From: Bacteroidota bacterium
GTDB taxonomy: Bacteria; Bacteroidota; Bacteroidia; Bacteroidales; Paludibacteraceae
Length of the DNA stretch: 64,000 bases
Direction: 5' to 3'
NCBI GenBank assembly: GCA_017860295.1
Contig: JAFNAS010000013.1
Location: forward strand, 1-64,000
The notes under the pieces are model-generated. The model saw nothing but the letters and a program-made list of their open reading frames with translations. It made no database searches and was not told the origin of the DNA. Both the position numbers and the translations under genes were made by a program. Positions 1 to 10,514 of this stretch are shown here, in pieces. Positions within the stretch are counted from its first letter, which is position 1. Each line of letters starts with the position of its first letter.

Positions 1-281
1 AACTACCAAATATCTTTGCATCTTTTTTCAAAACTTTTTCCCTCTGCTTCAAGCTACAAAACACCTCCGTGTTTCTCCCTCAAAGCGGCTGCAAAGTAAG
101 GGGTAATATTTTGGAAAACCAAACCGGATTAAGAAAATAACCTCGAAAAAGTGCACATTTTGTGTAACAGCTTATCAAATAATCACCTCCTATGAGGGTT
201 ATTTTTTGAAATAGTTCGTAACTGATGCTTTTTGGTCTTCCAAAATTGGATTTTGATCGTTTTTTGGGGCTTTTTTGAACC

Positions 282-785
282 TTATTTTTCGTGAAATGGG
301 TATATAGAGTCTGTATTCTCCCATTTGGTGTATGGATTCTTTGTAAGAAAAGAGTTGTAAAAACGTGGATCACCTGTCACTTCTTGTCCCAGCCAAGAGG
401 GTTTCTCAAACGAAAACTCTTCTGATGGGAGTTCAATTTCGGCAATTATGAGTCCTGAATTATCGCCAAGGAATTCATCTACCTCAAAAATAAGCGACGA
501 ATTCGGAATGAGGTGCCTTTTTTTTTCAATTATTCCGGGCTCGCACAGCAGCATTAACTCTTTTGCCTCTTCAACGGAAATCTCTTTTTCCCACTCGTAG
601 CGACTGATTCCTGATTGGTTGTTCTTCCCTTTGATAGTTATCCAGGCATTGTTGTCGCAAATACGGATACGCACCGTTCTTTCGGGAACGGAGGAGAGAT
701 ACCCTTGTGTGATATGGATGGTATGGGTTATAAAGGGACAAAAATCACCTTTGATTAAGAATTTTCTTTCTATTTCGAGTGGCAT
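282..785 (-). CDS. CYTH domain protein (adenylate cyclase/triphosphatase superfamily)
   Basis: N-terminal EIERKFL motif, TVRIRI and E-rich alternating strands typical of CYTH/TTM proteins. Confidence 0.85.
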   Translation of the reverse strand: MPLEIERKFLIKGDFCPFITHTIHITQGYLSSVPERTVRIRICDNNAWITIKGKNNQSGISRYEWEKEISVEEAKELMLLCEPGIIEKKRHLIPNSSLIFEVDEFLGDNSGLIIAEIELPSEEFSFEKPSWLGQEVTGDPRFYNSFLTKNPYTKWENTDSIYPFHEK

Positions 786-824
786 ACAAATATCAGATTT
801 CTAATTTGTCGACAAAGATAAACG

Positions 825-862
825 AAAAAGCGACTATAGTATCTCCACTATAGTCGCTTTTT
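825..862. terminator. Bidirectional intrinsic terminator
   Basis: Perfect inverted repeat AAAAAGCGACTATAGT-ATCTCC-ACTATAGTCGCTTTTT. Confidence 0.85.
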
Positions 863-879
863 ACGCAACAAAAATCATT

Positions 880-3800
880 TTACGGGTTGATGACCTTTTT
901 AGTGAACGTTCCTTTGTTGGTTACAACTTTTACTAAATATACTCCCGATATAGATGGTAAATCAAAAGAGATTTGGTTGCTATTCACATCTCTTTGCTTG
1001 TACATCTGTCCGGACGGAGTGTAGACAAATATTCGGTTGATCACATCCTGATTGAATATGGCGATATTAGTTTTGTTTTGAACAAGGGTAAGTCCAGATG
1101 TATCTTCTTCAGATGTTACGTTGCTCTTTTTAAACAATAACGTGAAATTCGGGGCAGAAGAGGCATTGGCAACCGAGAATGTATACGAGGTGGAATTCAG
1201 GTTAGTTACCGTGCCGGAATTGTCTTTAATATATACCTCTACAGTGTCGTTTTTTTGCGGAAGGGCAATCGTGTAATTGCCAGCAGCCGGAACGCTTACC
1301 TGTAACGGGACTTCCATGACAATGCCTTTGAACGGTAATATGTTTATTCCCAATCCGATAGTGCTATTTGAACTAAAGGTGCTCATTACAATATTATTGC
1401 CATTGGAGGTAGTTGACCAGTTGGGTAAATCTTCGAGTTCTACCACATCGGAGTTGGCATTGGGATGAAACAAAACATAGGTGCGACTCGATGTATTGTT
1501 TCCTTCTATATCCAGACGGAACTGTGTCGGTGCATCTGATGAAGCGGCTTCTGTTAAGCTTCGTGTACGTAATGGTGTTGTCGTCAATGCACTTGCAGGC
1601 TCTGGTACAAATTGTACTTTCGTCAACGTAGGAGATGCATTCCCATTCTTGATAAAACAAGCTCCGAATGGAGATAATCCGACACTTTGAAAATCGCTGA
1701 GAGTCCAGATGTCATAATAATCGCCATTCGAGTTGTATATAAAGACACCGCCTGCGTATCCGCCGATGCTGTTACTTGACGTCAGTGATCCGGGCCAATA
1801 TGTGTCCGTAAGTGACAGATATTTTATATAAGCTGATTGAGGGTACGGATTGCTAATAAAATTCCATCCTCTTTCGGTCCATGAAAGAGAACCCGATGTT
1901 GTATATGATAAACCAGATACATCTCCAGAGCTTAAATTTGAGAGAGTTACTTGCCCGTTTGATGGGAAAATAACAGTCTGAAGATAGGGTAGTTTGATCG
2001 AATTTAAGTTTAGAGAATAACCAGTTCCAACATTCAGAAGGGAAGAGGTCGTTAGGTTGCTCCATGCACTTTTATCCACTCCGTTTGCGGCTCGGGTGCT
2101 TTCGCTGTATTGCTGGATACGTACACTCGATTCGGGAGTTGCTCCTTCTAATTTGCTCACAGATACAGGATACGGAACTCCAAAGAAATTCCAGGCATGA
2201 ACGCTTGTGCTTCCTGTGACGTACAGCGGGAACGCTCGAACGTACAGAACGCTGTCGGCCGTGATCGATCCGTTGGTAATCATTGGCGGATTTAGTGAAG
2301 AAGCAACAATTGTACTGTCTTTAATTTCCAGCCACTTCGCTTTTAAAGTTGTGTTTCCTTCCATGTCGAACTTAGTACCGGATGTTATTAATACTTCGGC
2401 AGTGTCGTTCGATACGGTTAGCATGGAAATAGGAATCACGTATCCTTTTCGTAAATTTTTGATAGAATAGGCGGAGTAATTACCACTTATAGTAATTCCA
2501 TCCCATTTTTGGAATGCTCCCATATCTATTTTGCCATTATATTTACGCACTTTCCCGTTCAGATCGGTCGGTAAAGAATTGGCAGTAGCATCGCCGCCAT
2601 TCAGGCAAGGTGAAATTAAAAGCAGTTCGTAGTTTTTAGTAGCCGGACTTTTGAAGTTGGGTGTTCGTTCTCCCAGATCGATATTGCCAGTTCCTGATGA
2701 CCATGTTAAGGTTCCATAGGAAGAGGTTCCGGCACTATTGGTTATCGTTGGTGTAGTGCCGGAGATATTTCCGCCTCCGTTTTTCCATAAGATGGAGTTT
2801 TTGACAGTTGGAGTGGTAGTGCTTGACAAAATTGCGGCCCCGGTATTGTTGACAATGGTTGCATTTACTAAATTGGCATTGTTGGGACTTCCGGCAAAAA
2901 GCACTCCGTTGCCTCCATTATTGGCGATTAATACATTATAAGCACTGCCAGAACTGTTTAAACTCAATCCGCCTCCAAGGTTGTTGATTATATTACAATT
3001 CTGTATTTTTGCACTGTCGACTGTGATGGCATAATTGCCCGATGCTGCTCCTGTAATGGTGAAGCCATCCAGAACAGCTCCTTTGCTTCCGGCAGAGGAA
3101 GTATAACTGATCAGATTGGCACTAGCTGTCGCGTTTGAGGTAATAACTGTCGGATATTGCTTCAATAATCTGGCGTTGATTTTATTGATGGCATCAGCGG
3201 TGCTTGTGGGTTCAGTGCCTGGGGTGCCGACAAAACCTCCATAAAGTCCTAAATCTTTTTTCAGCAGGAACGTGGCGTCACTACTTGTCGAAGAAGATCC
3301 CGAACTGTTTTTCGACGGCAGATAACTGCCATTTCCAGCTGCTACCCAAATCTGGGTAGAATCGTTTATATTATACTGGTCGAGTGCATCTTGAATTGTC
3401 TTGAATGGAGTTGTCCAGCTCAATCCATTGGGGGTGCTGTTCGTTGAAGCATTGTTCACAAAATAATACAGAGCGGTTCTTTCGTAGCATCCGATATCAT
3501 ATACGGCATCGCGGAATATACCTCTGATGTCGGCACTCGGGAAGGTGGGGGCTCCAGAAGCGCTAGTGCTCCCAGCATTGATAAGCGATGACGAAGTTCG
3601 TAGGCGATAATCAGCTGAAGTAGTCGTTGTAGGATTAGCAAAACGGGCAAAGTAAGAGCCTCCGGACATAGCGGGAGGTGTGTTTGACGCATCCAATAAA
3701 ATACTTCCAGACCCTAAAGAACTCCCGTATCCACTTGGCCAAGCATTGTTTTTTTCATTATTTGTTGTTACTCCTGAAACGGTATTATTCCAAATTACAT

Positions 3801-6800
3801 TGTTATAGAAATAAAGCATGTCATTATTTCCAAATATGTGGATGCCTGAAGAGCGATTCGATGATGTATTGTTGGCAATAGTATTATTAATAAAATAACA
3901 GGCTGTCGAGTAGTTATTATATAGGCTTATCGACAATGCTCCGCCTGCATAATAAGCATAATTTCCATATATCAGGCAGTTGATTATATTCGATCCTCCA
4001 GCTCGAATATTGATGCCACCGGCATTGCTGTTGCCTCCAGAGCCAGAACCTGTAGTATTGTTGCGTATAATACAATTGTACAATGTTCCGCCGTCCATTT
4101 CTGCTCCGGCTCCGTCGTTGGTGGTACTTTGCGAAGTAGTATTTGACTCAACAATACAATTGCTTAATGTGAAATTAGGCAGTGTATATGCTCCCGCACC
4201 ACAAGCGTCATCTTTGCCGCTGGAACATGTTTGCATGTTTGCACCGGTAAGTATAAAACCGTCCCAAACCGTAGAGGTAGCGAGACCGGTACCGCCGCCT
4301 AAAAGAGTCGATGTATAAGGTGGTCCTAATACTCGAATGTCGTTTCCTCCATTCAGCGTAGTGGCATACTGAGTTGCATTACTAAGTACGACTCGCGAAG
4401 ACATATCTGCATTGTTATTGTTGGTCGTGCCATATTCGGGAAATGACCCGTAAACATTTACCCCTGAACGAATAACGAAATTGTTGGCCCATCCAGTCCA
4501 ATATCCACTGCTGTATTGAGCATAATCGCCTGAAGTATAGTTGGGATCCTTAGTATAACTCCCAGCGGCTACATAAACAGGTAATTGAGTGGATAAGGCT
4601 AATGACGTTTCAACGGCATTTTGTACGGTTGCCATGGCATTTGTCCAAGAAGTCCCATCCTTGTTTCCACGTCCATTTTGACGTACGTATACGGCTGTCT
4701 GATACGCGTTTCCTGTTGCTGTAAATGTTTGATTTGTAGAGCCTGATGCCAGATTGAACGTAGCACTTATGTTTGATTCGATGGTTGTAGGAGTGTATCG
4801 GATGTATAAAGTGCCTCCTGTCTTTCCAAGTGTTACGGAACCTCCCGAACTGCTCCATGTAGTATTGTCGCTGCTTAATTGGTAGGCGGCAGGTGCTATG
4901 ATAGTAATGGAGTTCGATAAATATTTACCTGTAACCGAGATAGTTTGTGAGGCAGAATTCGACCCGACAGCTTCGGCAAAGCTGATACTTGATGGTGATG
5001 TTGTGATTGAAGGCGTTTTTATGCTGCTTTTGGGAACGATTTCTCCCGTTGAGAGTATCTGAGCATCATGATATGTATTATCTGCGCTATTGAAAAATGT
5101 TATTTGACTTAATTGTGCAGAGGTTAATCCAGAAGTGTTCGTTCCAATGTACAATCTTTCAATAGTTCCGGCACTGCCATCCCAGCCACCTTGCCATCCG
5201 GTAACCGTAAGTATTTTTCCTGTAGTCCACGCTTTTGAGTCGCTACGGCTGAATTTTAGATTAAGAGTATTCGTCCCTAAAGCTATGGTGGAATTGTCTG
5301 TTAATGTGAGTGTTCCAACGATTTCTGAATATCCGGCGGCAAGAGTGCCTCCATTCATGGTAATAGGGGCGCTATTTGCTATAACATTGGTACTTCCAAG
5401 GGTCACAGTGCCAGCAGAAATTGTAGTCGTGCCCGAATATGAATTGTCTCCGGTTAATAGCATTGTCCCGTTGCCTGTTTTTGTTATGCCGTTACCGCCG
5501 GAAATATTTCCACTGATTGTCAAATCGTAAGTAGGGGAACCGTCAACTACATTAATGGCAATAGTACTGCCTAATAAAATATTGCAGTCAATAATAGCCC
5601 CATTTGAGCTATTATTGGAAGCGGTAACGATTACATCTCCGTTTAACGTAAGGGTATTATTTGAGAGTGTATTCCCGTTGTCAATGGTGAAGGTGCCATT
5701 AATTGTTGTGTTAGCTGCTAGTGTTTTAGTACTACTTCCTATAATTGTCAGGTTGTTGGCGGTGGTCCACCCGTTTCCGATGGCTTGTGCCGTGCTGCCA
5801 TTGTAGACATAATTGGCACTGGAACTATATGAACGAGAGCCTCTGACCTGAATTGATCCAGTATTAGTTCCGCTCTTGGAGATACCAGCTGTATTAGCAG
5901 TTGTGATAGTACCTCCTGCATTTAGTGTAAATGTAGCACCACTACCATCTAATACAGATGTGCCAAAGTCAACAGTGGTACCACTTGCTATTGTAAAATT
6001 AATCGTATTATTTATTGTTCCAGCACTTTTGGTAAAAGTCTGGATGGTAGTGCCTGTAAAGTTGATATTGGCAGTTCCGCTTCCGGTTTCACCGATAATA
6101 CCTCCGGATTGATTGAAATTACCGTTGAGGTTGATAATGGCTGAAGACCAATTGTCTGAATTGCCATTCAGGTAGAGAGTGCCTCCTGATAAGTTAAATG
6201 ATCCTCCTATGTTTACTGTTTCGGAGCCTCCTGTGTAGGTGCTTGTTGTACCATAAGCGTAAAGGGTACCTCCGGTTTGAATGAAATTACCGGCAATATT
6301 GAGCGTATTGACTCCGTTGCTTGAGTTTACGAGTCGCAGAGTTTTGTTATTAGTGCTATTGAGAGAGAAGCCTCCATTAACTGTTGTTAGGCCTCCTGCC
6401 AATGAAATGTCAGAGCTTTGTCCCGTGCAATTCCATGTGAAATTTCCGAATGATTGTGTTAGTCCGGAGGGGGCGGAGTAGGAGCTTCCAGTAACGAGAC
6501 AGGTTGAACTTGTCTCCCATGTAGCGGTAGGAATCGTTCCTCCGTCAATATCATGCTGATAGGAGCTTCCATTGTTGAATGCGATTGTGCCTGATTGTGA
6601 TATGGAACCTTGGTTCAACAGAGAGCCGTTTACGGTCAAATCAGTGTCGGTTCCATCAGCAATGGTTAGCGAGGTTCCATCGCTGATCGTTAGCTGTCCT
6701 CCACTGTCGACTGTGGTTTGGTCGATGGTTACACTATTGGTTACAGCTACGGTATTTCCACTCTGTATCGTAATAGTTCCATCGCTACTTGATGGAGTTG

Positions 6801-7455
6801 TCGTTGCTGCCATCCATGTTGCTCCATTATCCACTGATTGTTGCCACGTGGTGATGGAGTTCCAGTTGCCTGATGTTATCGAACGGAACTGTTTTGGTGA
6901 GGATATCGTCTGTGTGCCGCCGTCATAAAGAGTTCCTGAAAAAGAATAGCTATTGGTAAACGTGAAATTGGAGCTGGAAGGTGCAGCTACGGTAAGCGTA
7001 TGTCCTACACTAGCCGTGGAGTTTATGTCTGCTGTAATCCATAAGTAGTAAGTTTGCCCAGTAGAAAACCAAGGCCAATTTACATTAATTGTTACGGTAC
7101 TGCCTGATGATAAGGCAGGAATAGGATTACTTTGTAGCTGTGCAGAAGATAAATCATCTGTCGTATTTGTCCATAGCTTATATCCGGAAACACCAGATGC
7201 ATAGCTAATATCCGAAGAGGAGAAGGTTCCGTTTGCGACAAATGTAAACTTTGTGAAATTAGCACCATATCCACCAGATAAAATAAAGGAGGCTTTGTAA
7301 ATGGGCTGGTTTGTATATCCTTGAGGTAAATATGCAGCTGCAATAGCAGGGTTGGCTGAGGAAATTGCTATGGTTTGGCTGTATGTAAATTGGAATAAAG
7401 ATAGAAAAGATACAGCAACAAGGAATATTATTTTGATTTTGGTTCGCATAATCAA
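880..7455 (-). CDS. Giant secreted protein with autotransporter-type beta-strand repeats, parallel beta-helix regions and C-terminal T9SS sorting domain
   Basis: 2191 aa; N-terminal signal peptide; many GG/NGS/TNT repeats; 'DIRGIFRDAVYDIGCYE' and 'DLNGKVRKYNGKIDMGAFQ' choice-of-anchor motifs; C-term 'IFVYTPSGQMYKQ...GVYLVKVVTNKGTFTKKVINP' typical of T9SS type A sorting domain. Confidence 0.85.
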   Translation of the reverse strand: MIMRTKIKIIFLVAVSFLSLFQFTYSQTIAISSANPAIAAAYLPQGYTNQPIYKASFILSGGYGANFTKFTFVANGTFSSSDISYASGVSGYKLWTNTTDDLSSAQLQSNPIPALSSGSTVTINVNWPWFSTGQTYYLWITADINSTASVGHTLTVAAPSSSNFTFTNSYSFSGTLYDGGTQTISSPKQFRSITSGNWNSITTWQQSVDNGATWMAATTTPSSSDGTITIQSGNTVAVTNSVTIDQTTVDSGGQLTISDGTSLTIADGTDTDLTVNGSLLNQGSISQSGTIAFNNGSSYQHDIDGGTIPTATWETSSTCLVTGSSYSAPSGLTQSFGNFTWNCTGQSSDISLAGGLTTVNGGFSLNSTNNKTLRLVNSSNGVNTLNIAGNFIQTGGTLYAYGTTSTYTGGSETVNIGGSFNLSGGTLYLNGNSDNWSSAIINLNGNFNQSGGIIGETGSGTANINFTGTTIQTFTKSAGTINNTINFTIASGTTVDFGTSVLDGSGATFTLNAGGTITTANTAGISKSGTNTGSIQVRGSRSYSSSANYVYNGSTAQAIGNGWTTANNLTIIGSSTKTLAANTTINGTFTIDNGNTLSNNTLTLNGDVIVTASNNSSNGAIIDCNILLGSTIAINVVDGSPTYDLTISGNISGGNGITKTGNGTMLLTGDNSYSGTTTISAGTVTLGSTNVIANSAPITMNGGTLAAGYSEIVGTLTLTDNSTIALGTNTLNLKFSRSDSKAWTTGKILTVTGWQGGWDGSAGTIERLYIGTNTSGLTSAQLSQITFFNSADNTYHDAQILSTGEIVPKSSIKTPSITTSPSSISFAEAVGSNSASQTISVTGKYLSNSITIIAPAAYQLSSDNTTWSSSGGSVTLGKTGGTLYIRYTPTTIESNISATFNLASGSTNQTFTATGNAYQTAVYVRQNGRGNKDGTSWTNAMATVQNAVETSLALSTQLPVYVAAGSYTKDPNYTSGDYAQYSSGYWTGWANNFVIRSGVNVYGSFPEYGTTNNNNADMSSRVVLSNATQYATTLNGGNDIRVLGPPYTSTLLGGGTGLATSTVWDGFILTGANMQTCSSGKDDACGAGAYTLPNFTLSNCIVESNTTSQSTTNDGAGAEMDGGTLYNCIIRNNTTGSGSGGNSNAGGINIRAGGSNIINCLIYGNYAYYAGGALSISLYNNYSTACYFINNTIANNTSSNRSSGIHIFGNNDMLYFYNNVIWNNTVSGVTTNNEKNNAWPSGYGSSLGSGSILLDASNTPPAMSGGSYFARFANPTTTTSADYRLRTSSSLINAGSTSASGAPTFPSADIRGIFRDAVYDIGCYERTALYYFVNNASTNSTPNGLSWTTPFKTIQDALDQYNINDSTQIWVAAGNGSYLPSKNSSGSSSTSSDATFLLKKDLGLYGGFVGTPGTEPTSTADAINKINARLLKQYPTVITSNATASANLISYTSSAGSKGAVLDGFTITGAASGNYAITVDSAKIQNCNIINNLGGGLSLNSSGSAYNVLIANNGGNGVLFAGSPNNANLVNATIVNNTGAAILSSTTTPTVKNSILWKNGGGNISGTTPTITNSAGTSSYGTLTWSSGTGNIDLGERTPNFKSPATKNYELLLISPCLNGGDATANSLPTDLNGKVRKYNGKIDMGAFQKWDGITISGNYSAYSIKNLRKGYVIPISMLTVSNDTAEVLITSGTKFDMEGNTTLKAKWLEIKDSTIVASSLNPPMITNGSITADSVLYVRAFPLYVTGSTSVHAWNFFGVPYPVSVSKLEGATPESSVRIQQYSESTRAANGVDKSAWSNLTTSSLLNVGTGYSLNLNSIKLPYLQTVIFPSNGQVTLSNLSSGDVSGLSYTTSGSLSWTERGWNFISNPYPQSAYIKYLSLTDTYWPGSLTSSNSIGGYAGGVFIYNSNGDYYDIWTLSDFQSVGLSPFGACFIKNGNASPTLTKVQFVPEPASALTTTPLRTRSLTEAASSDAPTQFRLDIEGNNTSSRTYVLFHPNANSDVVELEDLPNWSTTSNGNNIVMSTFSSNSTIGLGINILPFKGIVMEVPLQVSVPAAGNYTIALPQKNDTVEVYIKDNSGTVTNLNSTSYTFSVANASSAPNFTLLFKKSNVTSEEDTSGLTLVQNKTNIAIFNQDVINRIFVYTPSGQMYKQRDVNSNQISFDLPSISGVYLVKVVTNKGTFTKKVINP

Positions 7456-8409
7456 TCGCAGTTAGATGGAAGTATATGGTTGCTTTTGGATTGAATGAAA
7501 GATATCATATTTATGCTCGTTATTTTGGATAAAAATACCGTATGTTAAAGTGAGAGAGGGTATTTTAGTGTGTATCTTCCAAAATAATATGATGGAAAGT
7601 GTAGCTATTTTCTTCATTGGAGGCGTCTATTTTTCTCATTTAGAATTAAAGAATATTTGTGATTTAAGCCTGAAATTTAATTGAAGAAAATTACTTTCAG
7701 ATACAAAAACTCACGTAATTGCAAAGGTATGAATAAAAGTTATTTAGAACCACAAAATTTAGATACGTTAGTATAATTTCAGCATATTAACATTCGGTTA
7801 GAATGAAAAATGATAAAAGATAATGAATTATCTGAGCATTATTGACTTATACTATCGATGATAGTATCTGTTTTGACGCTAACGTAAATTCGCTGCATTG
7901 AATATGAGATAGAATATTAGGGTACTCATTTAAGATGATTTGAGATGAATGGGAGGTGGATCCTAAAATTAGTTATCCGGTTTTAATTTTGGAGCGGCAA
8001 GTGGTCTGATGAAATAAATGTGCTAGACCGATGTATTTCTTACCGATTCATTCAGAGGTAGTAGTATACAAGTTTTTAATGTTGATTGGTAGTGCATGCA
8101 CTGACGGGGTATTAATGATTCGATTTGTATAAAATAAATATATGTAGTTTATTATGAGATTGTAGTTGCACCTTTTCATTTCGTTTTTTGATATGTCGAA
8201 GAATTTTCTATGGTTTTGTTTTTCGGATTTTCAAAATTGATTATTCGGCTGTTTAGTGCTGTGCGTATGAAATCCCGTTTGTTATAGGCTCTTGCTTCAA
8301 AGCGAATTGTCAAACTAAATCGGTTAATTATTTTTCAATTCCAAAATGAATAACTACCTTTGCAGGCTCAAAGCTGAAAAGTCAACTAAATTAATTTTAT
8401 AAAACAACA

Positions 8410-8673
8410 ATGAAAGCAGGAATTCATCCGGAAAGCTATCGACCCGTAGCGTTCAGAGATATGTCGAATGGCGAGACATTTATCACTCGTTCGACTATTG
8501 CTACGAAAGAAACCGTTGAAATTGACGGGGTAACTTATCCTTTGGTAAAGCTCGAAATCTCTAGTTCTTCACACCCGTTCTATACAGGCAAACAAAAGCT
8601 GGTAGACACCGCAGGCCGTGTAGACAAGTTTATGAACCGTTACCAAAAGCACTTGGAAAACAAGAAAAAATAA
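8410..8673 (+). CDS. rpmE2: 50S ribosomal protein L31 type B
   Basis: [24 protein letters not shown]...[20 protein letters not shown] matches L31B. Confidence 0.95.
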   Translation: MKAGIHPESYRPVAFRDMSNGETFITRSTIATKETVEIDGVTYPLVKLEISSSSHPFYTGKQKLVDTAGRVDKFMNRYQKHLENKKK

Positions 8674-8700
8674 GTTCGTCACTTTCATGTTTAAACCATA

Positions 8701-8745
8701 AGAGGTCGTTTCAATCCAATTTGGGTCGAAATGACCTCTTTTTTT
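8701..8745 (+). terminator. Intrinsic terminator downstream of L31
   Basis: AGAGGTCGTTTC...GAAATGACCTCTTTTTTT stem plus T-run. Confidence 0.75.
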
Positions 8746-8839
8746 GTTTGTGAGTTCTTTTGAGCAAAAGAAGGCATTTTCGTGTTCATCTTATTTCTTA
8801 ACTTTGCACTGTTTGTTCTGCTATTTAAATTAATATCGT

Positions 8840-10357
8840 ATGAAGTGGTTGAAGTGGATTCGTATTATTTTGGCTATCGGTTTGACGATGCCGGTTTTTT
8901 TGTTGTTTGTCGATTTTTTTCACCTGTTGCCGCATAATACCGCAAAGCTGGTTCATTTTCAGCTTTTGCCGGCTCTTCTTGGCGGATTCTGGGGTGCTGC
9001 AATATTTGTTTTATTACTCACGTTGATCTTCGGACGACTATATTGTTCTGTGATCTGTCCGGCCGGAGTATTGCAGGATGTTTTTAATCGGTTGACAGCA
9101 AGGGGTGTGAAAAAAAATCGTGCAAGGCGTTATTTCAAATACACCAAACCGAACAATTGGTTGCGCTATTCGGTACTGGCTCTGACGGTCATCGCCTTTG
9201 TGGCTGGTAGCTCTTTGCTTTTGATTCTGCTCGATCCTTACAGCAATGTAGGTCGTTTGATGAACGATCTGATACGTCCGGCGCTGATTCCTTTGAATAA
9301 CTTATTTGTCAATGAATCGGCAGTCGGCGATAGCTTTCTTCATCATATCAATTCACTGGGATTTGTGCTGGTGCCGACTGCAATTGCCACTTTGTTTCTG
9401 GTGGTAGTAGCGGTAATGTCGCTTACCCGTGGGCGACTCTATTGCAATACGATTTGTCCAGTGGGAACCTTCCTCGGACTGATTTCTCGTTTTGCTCCAT
9501 TTAAAATTGTGGTGGATCATTCGGTTTGCAACCATTGCGGGGTTTGCGCCCGTTCGTGCAAGTCGCAATGTATCGACTCAAAAAATAGTGTCATCGATCA
9601 TTCGCGTTGTGTCGATTGCTTCAACTGTCTTTCCACCTGCTCACAGAATGCGCTTAGTTACCGGTTTCAATTGTCTGAGAAGAAAGCCGAGGCTGCGATT
9701 GAAAATGTAAAGAACAGTTCCCGCCGTAATTTTCTGATTGCCGGAGCAACTGCCATTGCAACGGCTCCTGTTGCCATTGCACAAAACAAACTGGGCGTGA
9801 AGAAGGCAGAACCCATAATGCCTCCGGGTGCCGGAACGCGAGATAACTTCAATACCAAATGTACGGCTTGCCATTTGTGTGTATCGGAATGTCCCACGCA
9901 AGTGCTGCATCCTACGGCGTTCGATTATGGTATTATGGGTATGATGCAACCGAAAATGGATTTTGATAAAGGTTTTTGCCAACCCAATTGCACCCATTGT
10001 TCCAATGTTTGTCCGTCGGGAGCGCTTACTCCGCTAACCCGCGAGCAGAAGCATGTGACTCAGGTTGGTATTGCTCATTTTACACAGACCCGTTGTGTGG
10101 TTTATCTTGAAAATACTGACTGCGGCGCATGTTCCGAGCATTGTCCGACACAGGCTGTGAGCATGGTTGAGTACAAAAACGGCTTACGCATTCCGCATGT
10201 GGAGCCTGAAATATGCATCGGCTGCGGAGGGTGTGAATACATTTGTCCGGCTCCTACAAAGGCAATTGTAGTTCATGCCAATGTCGATCAGAAAAAAGCC
10301 AAGCCGATTCCCAAAGGCAAGGCTAAAGAAGAGAAAGTGGAAAGTTTCGGTTTTTGA
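8840..10357 (+). CDS. NapH/NapG-like membrane polyferredoxin (4Fe-4S binding protein)
   Basis: Multiple N-terminal TM segments with CxxxCPxG motifs, then SSRRNFLIAGATAIATAP Tat-like motif, then several CxxCxxxCP clusters. Confidence 0.85.
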   Translation: MKWLKWIRIILAIGLTMPVFLLFVDFFHLLPHNTAKLVHFQLLPALLGGFWGAAIFVLLLTLIFGRLYCSVICPAGVLQDVFNRLTARGVKKNRARRYFKYTKPNNWLRYSVLALTVIAFVAGSSLLLILLDPYSNVGRLMNDLIRPALIPLNNLFVNESAVGDSFLHHINSLGFVLVPTAIATLFLVVVAVMSLTRGRLYCNTICPVGTFLGLISRFAPFKIVVDHSVCNHCGVCARSCKSQCIDSKNSVIDHSRCVDCFNCLSTCSQNALSYRFQLSEKKAEAAIENVKNSSRRNFLIAGATAIATAPVAIAQNKLGVKKAEPIMPPGAGTRDNFNTKCTACHLCVSECPTQVLHPTAFDYGIMGMMQPKMDFDKGFCQPNCTHCSNVCPSGALTPLTREQKHVTQVGIAHFTQTRCVVYLENTDCGACSEHCPTQAVSMVEYKNGLRIPHVEPEICIGCGGCEYICPAPTKAIVVHANVDQKKAKPIPKGKAKEEKVESFGF

Positions 10358-10514
10358 TCGGTGTTTCCCGAACAATATTGAAATGAGGGTGTCGCAGCGT
10401 CGGTGTCCTCATTTTTTTGTTTTTGTAGGAATTGAAAACACGGTCGACGACTTTTCAACAATCCTAATTTTTTAAGAAAACCAGTGGTGTGGATTTTCTG
10501 TAAAATGGTTTACT

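Noticed and set aside
80-373. 97-aa minus ORF overlapping the CYTH gene end
   Set aside because: Overlaps a well-supported CDS; low-complexity translation.
7849-7868. Palindrome ATACTATC-GAT-GATAGTAT in the 950-bp gap upstream of L31
   Set aside because: A single AT-rich palindrome with no partner sites or gene nearby; not enough to call a regulatory site.
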